A stretch of 64,000 nucleotides of DNA from CAHJXF01 sp038225855 (GCA_038225855.1 JBBRQU010000021.1:4983-68982); one strand, 5' to 3'. Positions 18,129-27,393 are shown, numbered from the stretch's first letter. Notes: generated by a model from the sequence alone, not told the origin. A program made the numbers and translations.

Positions 18129-19121
18129 ATGCTGTCGCGCACCGCCGATCACCTGTTCTGGATGGCGCGCTACGTGGAGCGCGCCGAGAACACCGCGCGC
18201 ATGCTCGACGTCAATCTGCAGACGTCGCTGTTGCCGCAGTCCGAAAAAAAAACCGAGGAAGGCTGGCGTGCGCTGCTCGGCATTTCGGAACTGCAGGGTC
18301 GTTACGACAAGCAGCACGACCAGCTGACGGCGCGCGAGGTGATCGACTTCATGGTGCGCGATCCTTCGAACAGTTCGTCGATCTATTCGTGCATCCGTCG
18401 CGCGCGCGAGAACGCGCGCGCGGTGCGCGGATCGTTGACCACCGAAGTGTGGGAAACGTCGAACGCGACCTGGCTCGAACTGAACAATCTGCTGACCGGC
18501 AAGGGTCTCGAGCGCGACCCGAGCAATTTTTTCGAGTGGGTGAAGTTCCGCTCGCATCTGTCGCGCGGGGTGATGATCGGCACGATGCTGAAGGACGAGG
18601 CGTTTCACTTCGCGCGCATGGGAACCTTTCTGGAACGCGCCGACAACACCGCGCGTCTACTCGACGTGAAGTACCACGGCATGGCCGAGTTGGGACGGCT
18701 GGTCGAGCCCACCGAGGTCGAACGCAACGAGGCGCAAGCCAGTTCACAGACCAGCTCGCAAGGCGACTTCTACTATTGGGCCGCGGTGTTGCGCTCGGTC
18801 TCGGCGTTCGAAATCTATCGCAGGGTGTACAGCGATCTGATCACGCCCGCGCGCGTGGCCGAGTTGATGATCCTGCGCGCCGACATGCCGCGCTCGCTGT
18901 CGGCGTGCGTCAACGAGGTCGTCATCAATCTGGCGGCGGTTCGCAACCACGAGTCGCAAGACACCGAGCGACGCGCGGGCATGCTGCGCGCCGAGCTCGA
19001 ATTCGGACGCATCGACGATATCCTCCAGGCGGGTTTGCATGCCTGGCTCACCAACTTTCTCGAACGCGTCAACAATCTGGGGGCCGGCATCAGCCGCAAC
19101 TTCCTGGTGTGGCATTCCTGA
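18129..19121 (+). CDS. Alpha-E domain protein (module A)
   Basis: 330 residues, almost entirely helical, of the alpha-E family (DUF403, COG2307). Family marks: M-L-S-R-T-A-D-H-L-F-W-M-A-R-Y-V-E-R-A-E-N-T-A-R-M at the start, R-A-R-E-N-A-R near residues 92-98, and a repeated F-L-E-R-A-D-N-T-A-R-L-L-D half-way. Function unknown; the domain always travels with CP-ATP-grasp proteins, as separate genes or fused, as in module B here. Its ATG lies 2 bases after the ATP-grasp stop, so the two are almost certainly cotranslated. No membrane segment. Confidence 0.93.
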   Translation: MLSRTADHLFWMARYVERAENTARMLDVNLQTSLLPQSEKKTEEGWRALLGISELQGRYDKQHDQLTAREVIDFMVRDPSNSSSIYSCIRRARENARAVRGSLTTEVWETSNATWLELNNLLTGKGLERDPSNFFEWVKFRSHLSRGVMIGTMLKDEAFHFARMGTFLERADNTARLLDVKYHGMAELGRLVEPTEVERNEAQASSQTSSQGDFYYWAAVLRSVSAFEIYRRVYSDLITPARVAELMILRADMPRSLSACVNEVVINLAAVRNHESQDTERRAGMLRAELEFGRIDDILQAGLHAWLTNFLERVNNLGAGISRNFLVWHS

Positions 19122-19217
19122 TCTGTCGAACGCGCAGAATGCGTGCGCAGGAAGGCTCGCAGGGCTCGCCGCCGTCACCGACATGATCTGCATCGATTCA
19201 ATCAAAGGAGAAGAGCG

Positions 19218-21152
19218 TTGGCCATTCACGTCGCGCTGACGCATGTCACCGACTACCGCTACGACCGGCTGATCGCGCTCGGTCCGCAGGTCGTGCGCCT
19301 GCGTCCTGCGCCCCATTGCCGCACGCCGATCCTGTCGTACTCGCTGTCGGTTTCGCCGACGCAGCACTTCATCAACTGGCAGCAGGATCCGTTCGCGAAC
19401 TATCTAGCGCGGCTGGTCTTTCCCGACCGCGTCGATCACTTTCGCGTCACGGTCGATCTGGTCGCCGAGATGGCGGTCTACAACCCCTTCGATTTTTTTC
19501 TCGAGGACAGCGCCGAAACCTTTCCCTTCCGCTACAGCGAAACGCTGGCGCGCGAACTCGCGCCGTATCTGGTCAAGAGCGAGGCCACCCCGCGCTTCGC
19601 GGCGTTCGTGGCGGGAGTCGCGCCACGTCGCGGCACCAAGGAACGCACGATCGATTTTCTGGTCGGGTTGAATCAGCGCGTGCAGAGCGATGTGCGCTAT
19701 CTGATCCGCATGGAACCGGGCGTGCAGACGCCCGAGGAAACGCTGGTGTCGGCTGCCGGTTCGTGTCGCGACTCGGGCTGGTTGCTGGTGCAGACGCTGC
19801 GCCACCTCGGCCTCGCCGCGCGCTTCGTGTCGGGCTATCTGATTCAACTGCGGCCCGACGTGAAATCGCTCGACGGACCGTCGGGCGCCGAGTCGGACTT
19901 CACCGATCTGCATGCGTGGTGCGAAGTGTTTCTGCCCGGCGCGGGATGGATCGGCTTCGATCCGACCTCGGGTCTGCTCGCAGGCGAAGGGCACATCCCC
20001 CTGGCGGCGACCCCCGAAACGGGGAGTGCGGCGCCGATCTCAGGCATCGTCGAGAAGAGCGAGGTCGAGTTCCAGCACACCATGAAGGTCACGCGCACAT
20101 TCGAATCGCCACGCGTGACCTTGCCGTACACGCCCTCGCAATGGAGCGCGATCGACGCGCTCGGCGAAGAGGTCGATGCGCGATTGCGTGCGATGGACGT
20201 GCGCCTGACGCAAGGCGGCGAGCCGACCTTCGTCGCCACCGAGAACCCGGATGCGGCCGAATGGAACGTCGATGCGCTCGGCCCGACCAAGCGCCAGTTC
20301 GCGATGCGCCTGTTGCCGAAGCTCGTCGCACGATATGGCGCCAACGGCTTCGTCCATTTCGGGCAAGGCAAATGGTATCCGGGCGAGCCGTTGCCGCGCT
20401 GGGCGCTGTCGACCTTGTGGCGCGTCGATGGCGAGCCTTGCGTTGCCGATGCTTCGGTATTCGATGACGATTTCAGCGATGAGCGCGACAAGGACGCCGA
20501 TGCGAGCCGCGCACCGCGAACGCCCTACGGCATCGACGATGCATCGCGGCTGATCGCGCAGATCGCAGCGCGCCTTTCCATCGCCGTTGACTTCGTCATC
20601 CCCGCTTACGACGATGCCTTTCACGACACATGGCGTCAGCAGCGCGTGCCGGTCAACGTCGATCTGAACGACAGCGCTAGCGAGCACGCGAACCATGTAG
20701 ATACGAGCGTATATACGCCGGTCGGCTTCGTGTTGCCGCTCGCACGTGCCGAAGATCTACCGCACCCCGCAGGCGAGACGCGCGTCACGAGCGGGTGGAC
20801 GACGAGTCGCTGGCCGTTGCGCGGCGAGCGACTGCAGCTCGCAACGGGCGATTCGGCGCTCGGCTATCGATTGCCGCTCGATGCGCTGCCGTGGGTCGCG
20901 CCCGAGGATTATCCGTACCTGATCTCGCGCGACCCGTCGGAAGTGCGTGAACCGCTGCCTTCGTTCGAGGCATTGCGCGCGCGTGAGCGACACGTCCATC
21001 GGCGCGTCCACGGTATCCCCCATCGTTCACGCCAGCGACGGCGCATCGCCATCCTTCGTCGGCGACCGATCTGCGAAAGAGATCGTGCGCACCGCGCTGT
21101 CGGTCGAAAGTCGCGGCAAACGCCTGCGCGTCTTCATGCCGCCGCTCGCTGA
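19218..21152 (+). CDS. Transglutaminase-like/DUF2126 protein, N-terminal part (frameshifted, module A)
   Basis: 644 residues to the stop, of which about the first 588 belong to the family. The TTG start has AAAGGAGA just upstream and gives the standard N-terminus A-I-H-V-A-L-T-H-V-T-D-Y-R-Y. The transglutaminase-like core carries Cys183 (GSCRD), His232 (LHAWCEV) and Asp248 (GFDPTSG). DUF2126 begins near residue 310 (L-T-Q-G-G-E-P-T-F-V). The true frame is lost in the GC run at 20975-20983; the tail from there to 21152 is Arg/His-rich nonsense. The protein continues in the next entry. Intact homologues are single proteins of about 1,100 residues (COG1305 plus COG4196). Confidence 0.85.
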   Translation: MAIHVALTHVTDYRYDRLIALGPQVVRLRPAPHCRTPILSYSLSVSPTQHFINWQQDPFANYLARLVFPDRVDHFRVTVDLVAEMAVYNPFDFFLEDSAETFPFRYSETLARELAPYLVKSEATPRFAAFVAGVAPRRGTKERTIDFLVGLNQRVQSDVRYLIRMEPGVQTPEETLVSAAGSCRDSGWLLVQTLRHLGLAARFVSGYLIQLRPDVKSLDGPSGAESDFTDLHAWCEVFLPGAGWIGFDPTSGLLAGEGHIPLAATPETGSAAPISGIVEKSEVEFQHTMKVTRTFESPRVTLPYTPSQWSAIDALGEEVDARLRAMDVRLTQGGEPTFVATENPDAAEWNVDALGPTKRQFAMRLLPKLVARYGANGFVHFGQGKWYPGEPLPRWALSTLWRVDGEPCVADASVFDDDFSDERDKDADASRAPRTPYGIDDASRLIAQIAARLSIAVDFVIPAYDDAFHDTWRQQRVPVNVDLNDSASEHANHVDTSVYTPVGFVLPLARAEDLPHPAGETRVTSGWTTSRWPLRGERLQLATGDSALGYRLPLDALPWVAPEDYPYLISRDPSEVREPLPSFEALRARERHVHRRVHGIPHRSRQRRRIAILRRRPICERDRAHRAVGRKSRQTPARLHAAAR

Positions 21153-22656
21153 CGCCGAGCGCTATCTCGAACTGGTCGCGGCCGTCGAGGCGGGCGCGCA
21201 TGCGCTCGGCATCAAGGTCGTGCTCGAAGGCTATCTGCCGCCGCGCGACCCGCGCCTGAAGATGCTGCAGATCACGCCCGACCCGGGCGTGATCGAAGTC
21301 AACATTCATCCGGCCTCGAGCTGGAATCAACTGGTCGATCACACCGAGTACCTCTATCGAACGGCGCACGAGACGCGCCTGTCGACCGAGAAGTTCATGG
21401 TCGATGGGCGGCACACCGGCACCGGCGGTGGCAACCATTTCGTGCTCGGCGGCGCGACCCCGGCCGACAGCCCCTTCCTGCGCAACCCGCGTCTGCTGAC
21501 AAGCCTGATCGGCTACTGGCACAACCATCCCGCGCTGTCGTATCTGTTCAGCGGTCTCTTCATCGGGCCGACCAGCCAGGCGCCGCGAGTCGATGAAGCG
21601 CGCGACGATCAGCTCTACGAACTCGAGATCGCGTTTGCCGAAATCAAACGGCAGGTGGGCGAGTACGTCGATGGGCACAAGAGCGAGCGCGCGGCCGTGA
21701 TCGTGCCCGGCCACGAAGAGCCGTATGCGACGCCGTGGATGGTCGATCGCGCGCTGCGCAACATCCTCGCCGACGTGACCGGCAACACGCATCGCTCCGA
21801 GTTCTGCATCGACAAGCTCTATTCGCCGGAAGGTCCCACCGGTCGCCTCGGGCTCCTCGAGTTGCGCGCCTTCGAGATGCCGCCGCACGCGCAGATGAGC
21901 CTCGCGCAGCAACTGCTGCTGCGCGCGATGGTGGCGCGCTTCTGGGAGCAGCCCTACGCGGCGCCGCTGATGCGATGGGGCACCGCGCTGCACGATCGCT
22001 TCATGCTCTCGAGCTTCGTGCATGCCGACTTCGACACCGTGATCGCCGAACTCGTCGAAGCGGGCTACGCGCTCGATGCATCGTGGTTTGCGCCGCACTT
22101 CGAGTTCCGCTTTCCGCTCGCCGGCGAGCTCACGGCCGGCGGAGTGCATCTGACGCTGCGCACCGCGCTCGAGCCCTGGCATGTGCTTGCCGAGCAGACC
22201 GCCCACGGCGCGACCGCGCGCTATGTCGATTCGTCGGTCGAGCGTCTCGAAGTGATCGTGCGGGGACTGTCCGATCCGCGCCTCATGATCGCGGTCAACG
22301 GTCGCGCGCTGCCGCTGACGCCCACCGGTCGCGCCGGCGAGTTCGTGGCCGGTGTGCGCTATCGCGCGTGGGCGCCGCCTTCGACCCTGCATCCGACCAT
22401 CGGCGTCGACGCGCCACTGACCTTCGACATCGTCGATACGACCAGCGAGAAGTCGGTGGGTGGATGCCGCTATCACGTCGCGCATCCGGGCGGCCGCAGC
22501 TACGAGACCTTTCCCGTCAACGCCTATGAAGCCGAGAGTAGGCGGCTCGCGCGTTTCTTCAGGATCGGCCACACGCCCGGACGCATCGTGCCGAAGCCCG
22601 CGACGCCGGCGCCTGAATATCCGATGACGCTGGACCTGAGGCGGACTCGGGCTTGA
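20983..22656 (+). CDS. DUF2126 C-terminal part of the transglutaminase protein (frameshifted, module A)
   Basis: About 557 residues reading in the +1 frame relative to the upstream half. Family blocks: R-V-F-M-P-P-L near residue 46, P-P-R-D-P-R-L, D-P-G-V-I-E-V-N-I-H-P, E-K-F-M-V-D-G-R-H-T-G-T-G-G-G-N-H-F-V-L-G-G and Y-L-F-S-G-L-F-I-G-P-T-S-Q-A-P-R-V-D-E. A GTG at 20983 could start it but has no ribosome binding site, so this is most simply the second half of one gene of about 1,145 codons split by one extra base. A sequencing error cannot be excluded. Confidence 0.82.
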   Translation: MSDTSIGASTVSPIVHASDGASPSFVGDRSAKEIVRTALSVESRGKRLRVFMPPLADAERYLELVAAVEAGAHALGIKVVLEGYLPPRDPRLKMLQITPDPGVIEVNIHPASSWNQLVDHTEYLYRTAHETRLSTEKFMVDGRHTGTGGGNHFVLGGATPADSPFLRNPRLLTSLIGYWHNHPALSYLFSGLFIGPTSQAPRVDEARDDQLYELEIAFAEIKRQVGEYVDGHKSERAAVIVPGHEEPYATPWMVDRALRNILADVTGNTHRSEFCIDKLYSPEGPTGRLGLLELRAFEMPPHAQMSLAQQLLLRAMVARFWEQPYAAPLMRWGTALHDRFMLSSFVHADFDTVIAELVEAGYALDASWFAPHFEFRFPLAGELTAGGVHLTLRTALEPWHVLAEQTAHGATARYVDSSVERLEVIVRGLSDPRLMIAVNGRALPLTPTGRAGEFVAGVRYRAWAPPSTLHPTIGVDAPLTFDIVDTTSEKSVGGCRYHVAHPGGRSYETFPVNAYEAESRRLARFFRIGHTPGRIVPKPATPAPEYPMTLDLRRTRA

Positions 22657-22671
22657 GGCACCCCAACCGCC

Positions 22672-22745
22672 GTCGTTCCCGCGCACGCAGGAACCCAGCG
22701 TCTTGCGGCGCACGCCGCTGGGTTCCTGCGTTCGCAGGGACGACC
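22672..22745. repeat. Dispersed palindromic repeat, family 1 variant with 29-base arms
   Basis: GTCGTTCCCGCG...CAGGAACCCAGCG and its inverted counterpart CGCTGGGTTCCTG...GGGACGAC can form a long imperfect hairpin. It sits between module A and module B of the ATP-grasp cluster. There is no T-run, so termination by the intrinsic mechanism is not suggested. Confidence 0.8.
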
Positions 22746-22793
22746 GTCTTCATCTTTCTTGCGTTGCGTATTTCGTAATCCTCGACAGATCCC

Positions 22794-25556
22794 GTGCCCC
22801 AATCCCTCTTCCAATCCGACGACGTTCAACACGCGTCCGTGATCGCCGATCGACTCGCGTTGCCGCCGCGCGAAGGACACTTCGATGAGTTGCGCGAGCG
22901 CACTGGCGTCAATGCGGGCGTCAATGCGGGCGCCGGCGCGCTGCGCGAGTCCTGGCAACGCTTCTTCGAACTGCTCGGCGCCGACGGCTTTGCCGATCTC
23001 GATCGCCGCCAGGACGTGGTCGCGCGCCAGATCCACGAGAACGGCATCACGTACACGGTGTATGCCAATGAAGGACCGCCGCGCCCCTGGTCGCTCGACC
23101 TGTTGCCCTTCATCGTCGATGAAGCCGAGTGGCGCGCGATCGAGGCCGGCGTGGCGCAGCGCGCGGCCCTGCTCGACGCCATCGCCAGCGACGTCTACGG
23201 GCCGCAGCGTCTGATCGCCGAGGGCTTCATTCCGCCTGCGCTGGTGTACGGTCACCCGGGATACATGCGCGCGATGCACGGCGTCGATGTGCCTGCCGAC
23301 GTGCGGCTGCACATCGCCGCCTTCGATCTCGCACGCGGACCCGACGGTGCATGGAGCGTGGTCTCGCAGCGCACGCAGGCGCCGTCGGGTCTGGGCTATG
23401 CGCTCGAGAATCGTCTAACGATCTCGCGACTGTTTCCGGAAGCGTTCAACGACCTGCGCGTCCAGCACCTGGCTGCGAGTTATCGCCGCGTTGTCGACAT
23501 GCTCGAAGCGCTCGTGCATCGCGAAGGCCACACGATGTTCGACGAGCCGATCCCGATCGACCTGAGCGCCAGCGTGTTCGAGCACGCCGCCGATCGACTG
23601 GGGATCAGGGACGACGCGGACGACGACGGAAAGGAGCGCGTGCCGCGCATCGTGCTGCTGACGCCCGGTCCCTACAACGAGACCTACTTCGAGCACGCGT
23701 ACCTCGCCCGCTATCTCGGCCTGCCTCTGGTCGAAGGCTCGGACCTCACGGTGCGCGGCGAGCGCGTGTACCTGAAGACCATGCACGGACTCGCGCGCGT
23801 GCACGCGATCTTGCGGCGGCTCGACGACGACTTCTGCGACCCGGTCGAGTTGCGCAGCGAATCGACGCTCGGCGTGCCCGGTCTGATTCAGGCGATCCGC
23901 ACGCGCCATGTGCTGGTCGCCAACGCGCTCGGCTGCGGCTTTCTCGAGTCGCCGGGTCTGAACGGTTTTCTGCCCGCGATCGCGCGTCACGTGATGGGCG
24001 AAGAGTTGGGGCTTGCGTCGCTGCCGACCTGGTGGTGCGGCGAGGCGGCCGCTCGCCAGGCGGTGCTGCCCGATCTCGCGCATCGCGTCATCAAGCCCAC
24101 CTATCCGGCAAGCACCGCGCGTTCTTCGTTCGAGCCCCTGATCGGCGCGTCCGCATCGGCCAACCAACTCGACACGTGGAAGAAGCGCATCGAGGCCGAC
24201 CCCGATGCATACACCGTGCAGGGCCATCTGCCGCTGTCGCAGGCGCCTACCTGGACGGGCGGGCGCATCGTGCCGCGCGCGGCGATGCTGCGCGTGTTCG
24301 CGATCGCCGATCCGCAAGTCGACGGCCAGAAGCGTTGGCGCGTATTGCCTGGCGCGCTCGCGCGCATCGCCAACCGCGACCGTCAGATCGTCTCGATGCA
24401 ACGCGGCGGCTCGAGCCTCGACACCTGGGTGCGCACCGAAGGCGAGGTCGACGAATTCTCGCTCCTGCCCGCCAAGCTGCAGCCCGAGGAACTGGTCGCA
24501 GCGCGCACGACGCGCGCGCGTCCGGTGTCGAGCCGCGCCGCCGAGAACCTGTACTGGATGGGCCGCTATACCGAGCGCGCCGAATACGGCGTACGTCTGA
24601 CACGTCTCGTGCTCAATCGCCTGCCTGCCGACGACAGCCTGCCGTCGTCGTTCTTCGATGCGGTCCACGAGTTGTGCGCGACCGCGGGCCTGGTGTCGCG
24701 CGCGGTGCCGTGGCCCCGTACCACGTCACGTACTGCACCGCGCTTGTTCGAGCGCGCATTGCTGGCGGGACTTCCTGCATCCGACGACCATCGCGGCGTC
24801 GGCTTCGCGCTGCAAGCCCTGTCGCGCGCGGCAGGCCAAATCCGCGATCGCCTCTCGCCCGAGCATTGGCGCCTGGTGTCGTCGACCGTCGAAGATTTCA
24901 ATGCGCGGCTAGGAGCCATCACGTCCCCTATCGCGGAAACCGGCGCAGTCACCGGCGCCGTGACGGGCGCCGTCGCACGCGATGCGCTCGAGCACGTCGG
25001 CACGCAGTTGTACGCGATCACCGGGGCGCAGACCGACCGCATGACGCGTGACGACGGCTGGCGGCTGCTGACGATCGGCCGGCAGATCGAACGGCTTCAC
25101 ACGATGTCCAACGTGCTAACCATCATGCTCGAGCACGATGTGCTGCAAAGCGAACGCGAACGCGCATTCGCGCTGGTGCTCGGCCTGTTCGACAGCACCA
25201 TCACCTATCGATCGCTCTATCAACGCCGGCAGGAATTGCCGGCCCTGCTCGATCTGCTGATTTTCGACGACGAGAATCCGCGTGCGCTGGTGACCATGGT
25301 CGATGTGTTGCGACGCGAATTGCCGCGCTTGCCGGATACCGGTGCGGGTCCGGCCAGCGTCCTGCTCGAGGGCTTTCCGGATGCGGGCGTCGGCATCACC
25401 TTGCCCGCACTGGTCGAGCGCGATCACGAGGGCGGTCATGGCGCCGCTCTCGCATTGACGGGCGAACTCGCGGCACTCGCGCGACGCGTGTCGAACGACA
25501 TCGCACTGCGCTACTTCAGCATCGTGGGCGATCTGTGGCAGACGATCGCGCGATGA
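22794..25556 (+). CDS. Fused CP-ATP-grasp and alpha-E protein (module B)
   Basis: 920 residues starting at GTG. Residues about 50-590 are a CP-ATP-grasp domain paralogous to the module A protein (I-T-Y-T-V-Y, P-F-I-V-D-E-A-E-W, M-H-G-V-D-V-P, A-P-S-G-L-G-Y-A-L-E-N-R, T-P-G-P-Y-N-E-T-Y-F-E-H, M-Q-R-G-G-S-S-L-D-T-W-V). From about 595 an alpha-E domain follows (S-S-R-A-A-E-N-L-Y-W-M-G-R-Y-T-E-R-A-E). Short duplications occur in coding: G-V-N-A twice near residue 38 and G-A-V-T near 720. It overlaps the next gene by 4 bases. Predicted amide-bond-forming enzyme; substrate unknown. Confidence 0.93.
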   Translation: MPQSLFQSDDVQHASVIADRLALPPREGHFDELRERTGVNAGVNAGAGALRESWQRFFELLGADGFADLDRRQDVVARQIHENGITYTVYANEGPPRPWSLDLLPFIVDEAEWRAIEAGVAQRAALLDAIASDVYGPQRLIAEGFIPPALVYGHPGYMRAMHGVDVPADVRLHIAAFDLARGPDGAWSVVSQRTQAPSGLGYALENRLTISRLFPEAFNDLRVQHLAASYRRVVDMLEALVHREGHTMFDEPIPIDLSASVFEHAADRLGIRDDADDDGKERVPRIVLLTPGPYNETYFEHAYLARYLGLPLVEGSDLTVRGERVYLKTMHGLARVHAILRRLDDDFCDPVELRSESTLGVPGLIQAIRTRHVLVANALGCGFLESPGLNGFLPAIARHVMGEELGLASLPTWWCGEAAARQAVLPDLAHRVIKPTYPASTARSSFEPLIGASASANQLDTWKKRIEADPDAYTVQGHLPLSQAPTWTGGRIVPRAAMLRVFAIADPQVDGQKRWRVLPGALARIANRDRQIVSMQRGGSSLDTWVRTEGEVDEFSLLPAKLQPEELVAARTTRARPVSSRAAENLYWMGRYTERAEYGVRLTRLVLNRLPADDSLPSSFFDAVHELCATAGLVSRAVPWPRTTSRTAPRLFERALLAGLPASDDHRGVGFALQALSRAAGQIRDRLSPEHWRLVSSTVEDFNARLGAITSPIAETGAVTGAVTGAVARDALEHVGTQLYAITGAQTDRMTRDDGWRLLTIGRQIERLHTMSNVLTIMLEHDVLQSERERAFALVLGLFDSTITYRSLYQRRQELPALLDLLIFDDENPRALVTMVDVLRRELPRLPDTGAGPASVLLEGFPDAGVGITLPALVERDHEGGHGAALALTGELAALARRVSNDIALRYFSIVGDLWQTIAR

Positions 25557-26494
25557 ATGCGGCGGTCGCGCCGCCTGCCGTAGCCGATACCGTTGCGCTC
25601 GAAGTCGTGCACAACACGAGCTATCGCTACGCGAGCGACGTGGCGCTCGCGCATCATGTCGCGTACCTGAGGCCCGCACAGTCGCCGCATCAGCAGCTCG
25701 AAAGCCATCGTCTCGACATCCTTCCGAAGCCGACCCTCGAGCGCACGATGCTCGACGTGTTCGGCAATCGGCGTATCTACTTCACGCTCGACATGCCGCA
25801 CTCGAGGCTCGCGGTTCGCGCCACCAGCCGCGTGCGCCTGAGTCCCCGATTCGAAGGCCTCGATCCCTCGGCTACATTGCCCTGGCAGCGAGTCGTGCGG
25901 CGACTCGCGTATCGATCGACGACCTCCTACGCGCCGCAAAGCGGGTTCGCATTCGCGTCGCCTTTCGTTCCGCGTCATCGCGAGCTGGGAAGTTATGCGG
26001 CGCTCTCGTTTCGCGAAGGCCGACCGATCGCGGACGCGGCGATCGATCTCATGCATCGCATGCACCGCGAGTTCACCTACGTGTCCGACAGCACCGACAT
26101 CTCGACGCCGGTGCTATCGGCCTTCGGCGCGCGACGCGGCGTGTGCCAGGACTTCGCGCATATCATGATCGGGGGGCTGCGCGCGCTCGGTCTCGCGGCG
26201 CGTTACGTCAGCGGTTACCTGCTCACGACGCCGCCGCCGGGGCGTGCGCGATCGGTCGGCGCGGACGCGTCGCACGCCTGGGCGTCGGTGTGGTGCCCGT
26301 CACGCGACGACGACGCGCAGTACGGCGACGGACTGTGGCTCGATCTCGATCCGACCAACGATGTGATTCCGTCGACTTCGCACGTGACTCTCGCGACGGG
26401 TCGCGATTTCGGCGATGTGAGCCCGCTGCGCGGGATCATTCGCGGCGGGGGCGAACACGTGCTGGCTGTGGGCGTGACGGTGACGACGGTCTGA
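25553..26494 (+). CDS. Transglutaminase-like protein (module B)
   Basis: 313 residues. An N-terminal beta-rich region (E-V-V-H-N-T-S-Y-R-Y-A-S-D-V near residue 14) is followed by a transglutaminase-like peptidase core with Cys198 (GVCQDFAH), His241 (SHAWASV) and Asp266 (LDPTND). COG1305 type; no signal peptide, so cytoplasmic. In this family the fold usually acts as a peptidase or amidase. The ATG overlaps the stop of the ATP-grasp/alpha-E fusion (ATGA), so the pair is coupled. No proteasome-like gene of the kind sometimes linked to such clusters is seen nearby. Confidence 0.93.
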   Translation: MNAAVAPPAVADTVALEVVHNTSYRYASDVALAHHVAYLRPAQSPHQQLESHRLDILPKPTLERTMLDVFGNRRIYFTLDMPHSRLAVRATSRVRLSPRFEGLDPSATLPWQRVVRRLAYRSTTSYAPQSGFAFASPFVPRHRELGSYAALSFREGRPIADAAIDLMHRMHREFTYVSDSTDISTPVLSAFGARRGVCQDFAHIMIGGLRALGLAARYVSGYLLTTPPPGRARSVGADASHAWASVWCPSRDDDAQYGDGLWLDLDPTNDVIPSTSHVTLATGRDFGDVSPLRGIIRGGGEHVLAVGVTVTTV

Positions 26495-26602
26495 CGGCCG
26501 TTCGCGCCGCCCCCGTCGTGTCAACTGGTCTGCGCGACGCGCCGTTGATGCTCCAGGACCGCCCTCGCCTACTCGAGGGTTTCGCACTACAGGAGACATT
26601 TC

Positions 26603-27280
26603 ATGCTTCGCAAACTGATGGCTACACTCGCGACTGTGACCGTCGCGTTCTTTGTCGCGACCGGGTTCGCATTCGCGGCCGTCGATGTCAACAACGCCGA
26701 CCAGGCGCAACTCGAATCGGTCAAGGGCATCGGCCCTGCGATCTCGGCCAAGATCATCGCAGAGCGCAAGAAGGGCAACTTCAGGGACTGGGCCGATCTC
26801 GAAACCCGCGTCTCGGGAATCGGCGACAAGAACTCGTCGAAGTTGTCTGAAGGCGGCTTGACGGTAGGCGGCCAGGCCAAGGCCAATGCGCCGGCGATGG
26901 CGCAGTCGACCACGAGCACCAAGACCACCAAGAAGTCCGAGACAGCGCCCGCCGCAGCCCCGGCAATGGCCGACACGACCAGCAAGACCACGACCAAGTC
27001 GAAGACCGATGCGATGTCTTCGACGCCGGCCACGACCAAGAGCACGACGACGGCAACCAAGTCCGACGCGATGGGCGACATCAAGGCCACCAAGTCGACC
27101 TCGATGAAGAAGGACGGCAAGACCGAATCGGAGACGACCACCGTCGCGACCAAGCCGATGCTCAAGGCGACCAAGCCCGACGTCGACGCGGCGACCACCG
27201 AGACCAAGACCACCAAGTCGAAGTCGAAGAAGGGCGACGCCGCATCCACCGACACGACCACCACGACCACGAAGAAATAA
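26603..27280 (+). CDS. Secreted helix-hairpin-helix protein with Thr/Lys-rich tail
   Basis: 225 residues. Signal peptide with cleavage after AFA near residue 25, then a ComEA-type double helix-hairpin-helix (V-D-V-N-N-A-D-Q-A-Q-L-E-S-V-K-G-I-G-P-A-I-S-A-K-I-I, residues 27-85). The remaining 140 residues are low-complexity Thr, Lys, Ser and Ala with repeats of T-K-S/T. HhH domains bind DNA without sequence preference; ComEA is the DNA receptor of competence, but it lacks such a tail. GGAGA lies 8 bases before the ATG, and an intrinsic terminator follows. A role in DNA uptake alongside the type IV pilus is possible but inferred. Confidence 0.82.
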   Translation: MLRKLMATLATVTVAFFVATGFAFAAVDVNNADQAQLESVKGIGPAISAKIIAERKKGNFRDWADLETRVSGIGDKNSSKLSEGGLTVGGQAKANAPAMAQSTTSTKTTKKSETAPAAAPAMADTTSKTTTKSKTDAMSSTPATTKSTTTATKSDAMGDIKATKSTSMKKDGKTESETTTVATKPMLKATKPDVDAATTETKTTKSKSKKGDAASTDTTTTTTKK

Positions 27281-27303
27281 GTCACCGCCATTCCGACCCC
27301 CCG

Positions 27304-27331
27304 GACCCCGCTTTCGCGGGGTCTGGTTTTT
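27304..27331 (+). terminator. Rho-independent terminator after the HhH gene
   Basis: An eight-base-pair stem GACCCCGC/GCGGGGTC with a four-base loop, followed by TGG and five T. It begins 23 bases after the stop of the HhH protein and separates it from cysM. Confidence 0.85.
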
Positions 27332-27393
27332 ATGGCTACACTGGCCGTCCTCTTTCGCGGCGATCGCTTCTTCAGAAACGCGGGCTCGTTCTC

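Noticed and set aside
17708..19186. Long plus-strand frame across the ATP-grasp/alpha-E joint
   Set aside because: It runs in the wrong frame of two recognised genes and matches neither family.
20785..22713. Very long open frame on the minus strand opposite the DUF2126 half
   Set aside because: It mirrors the plus-strand codons of a recognised family, is His/Arg-rich and has no ribosome binding site. Such antisense frames are common in GC-rich genes.
22908..22934. GTCAATGCGGGC tandem copies as a noncoding repeat
   Set aside because: They are in-frame coding duplications near the start of the ATP-grasp/alpha-E fusion.
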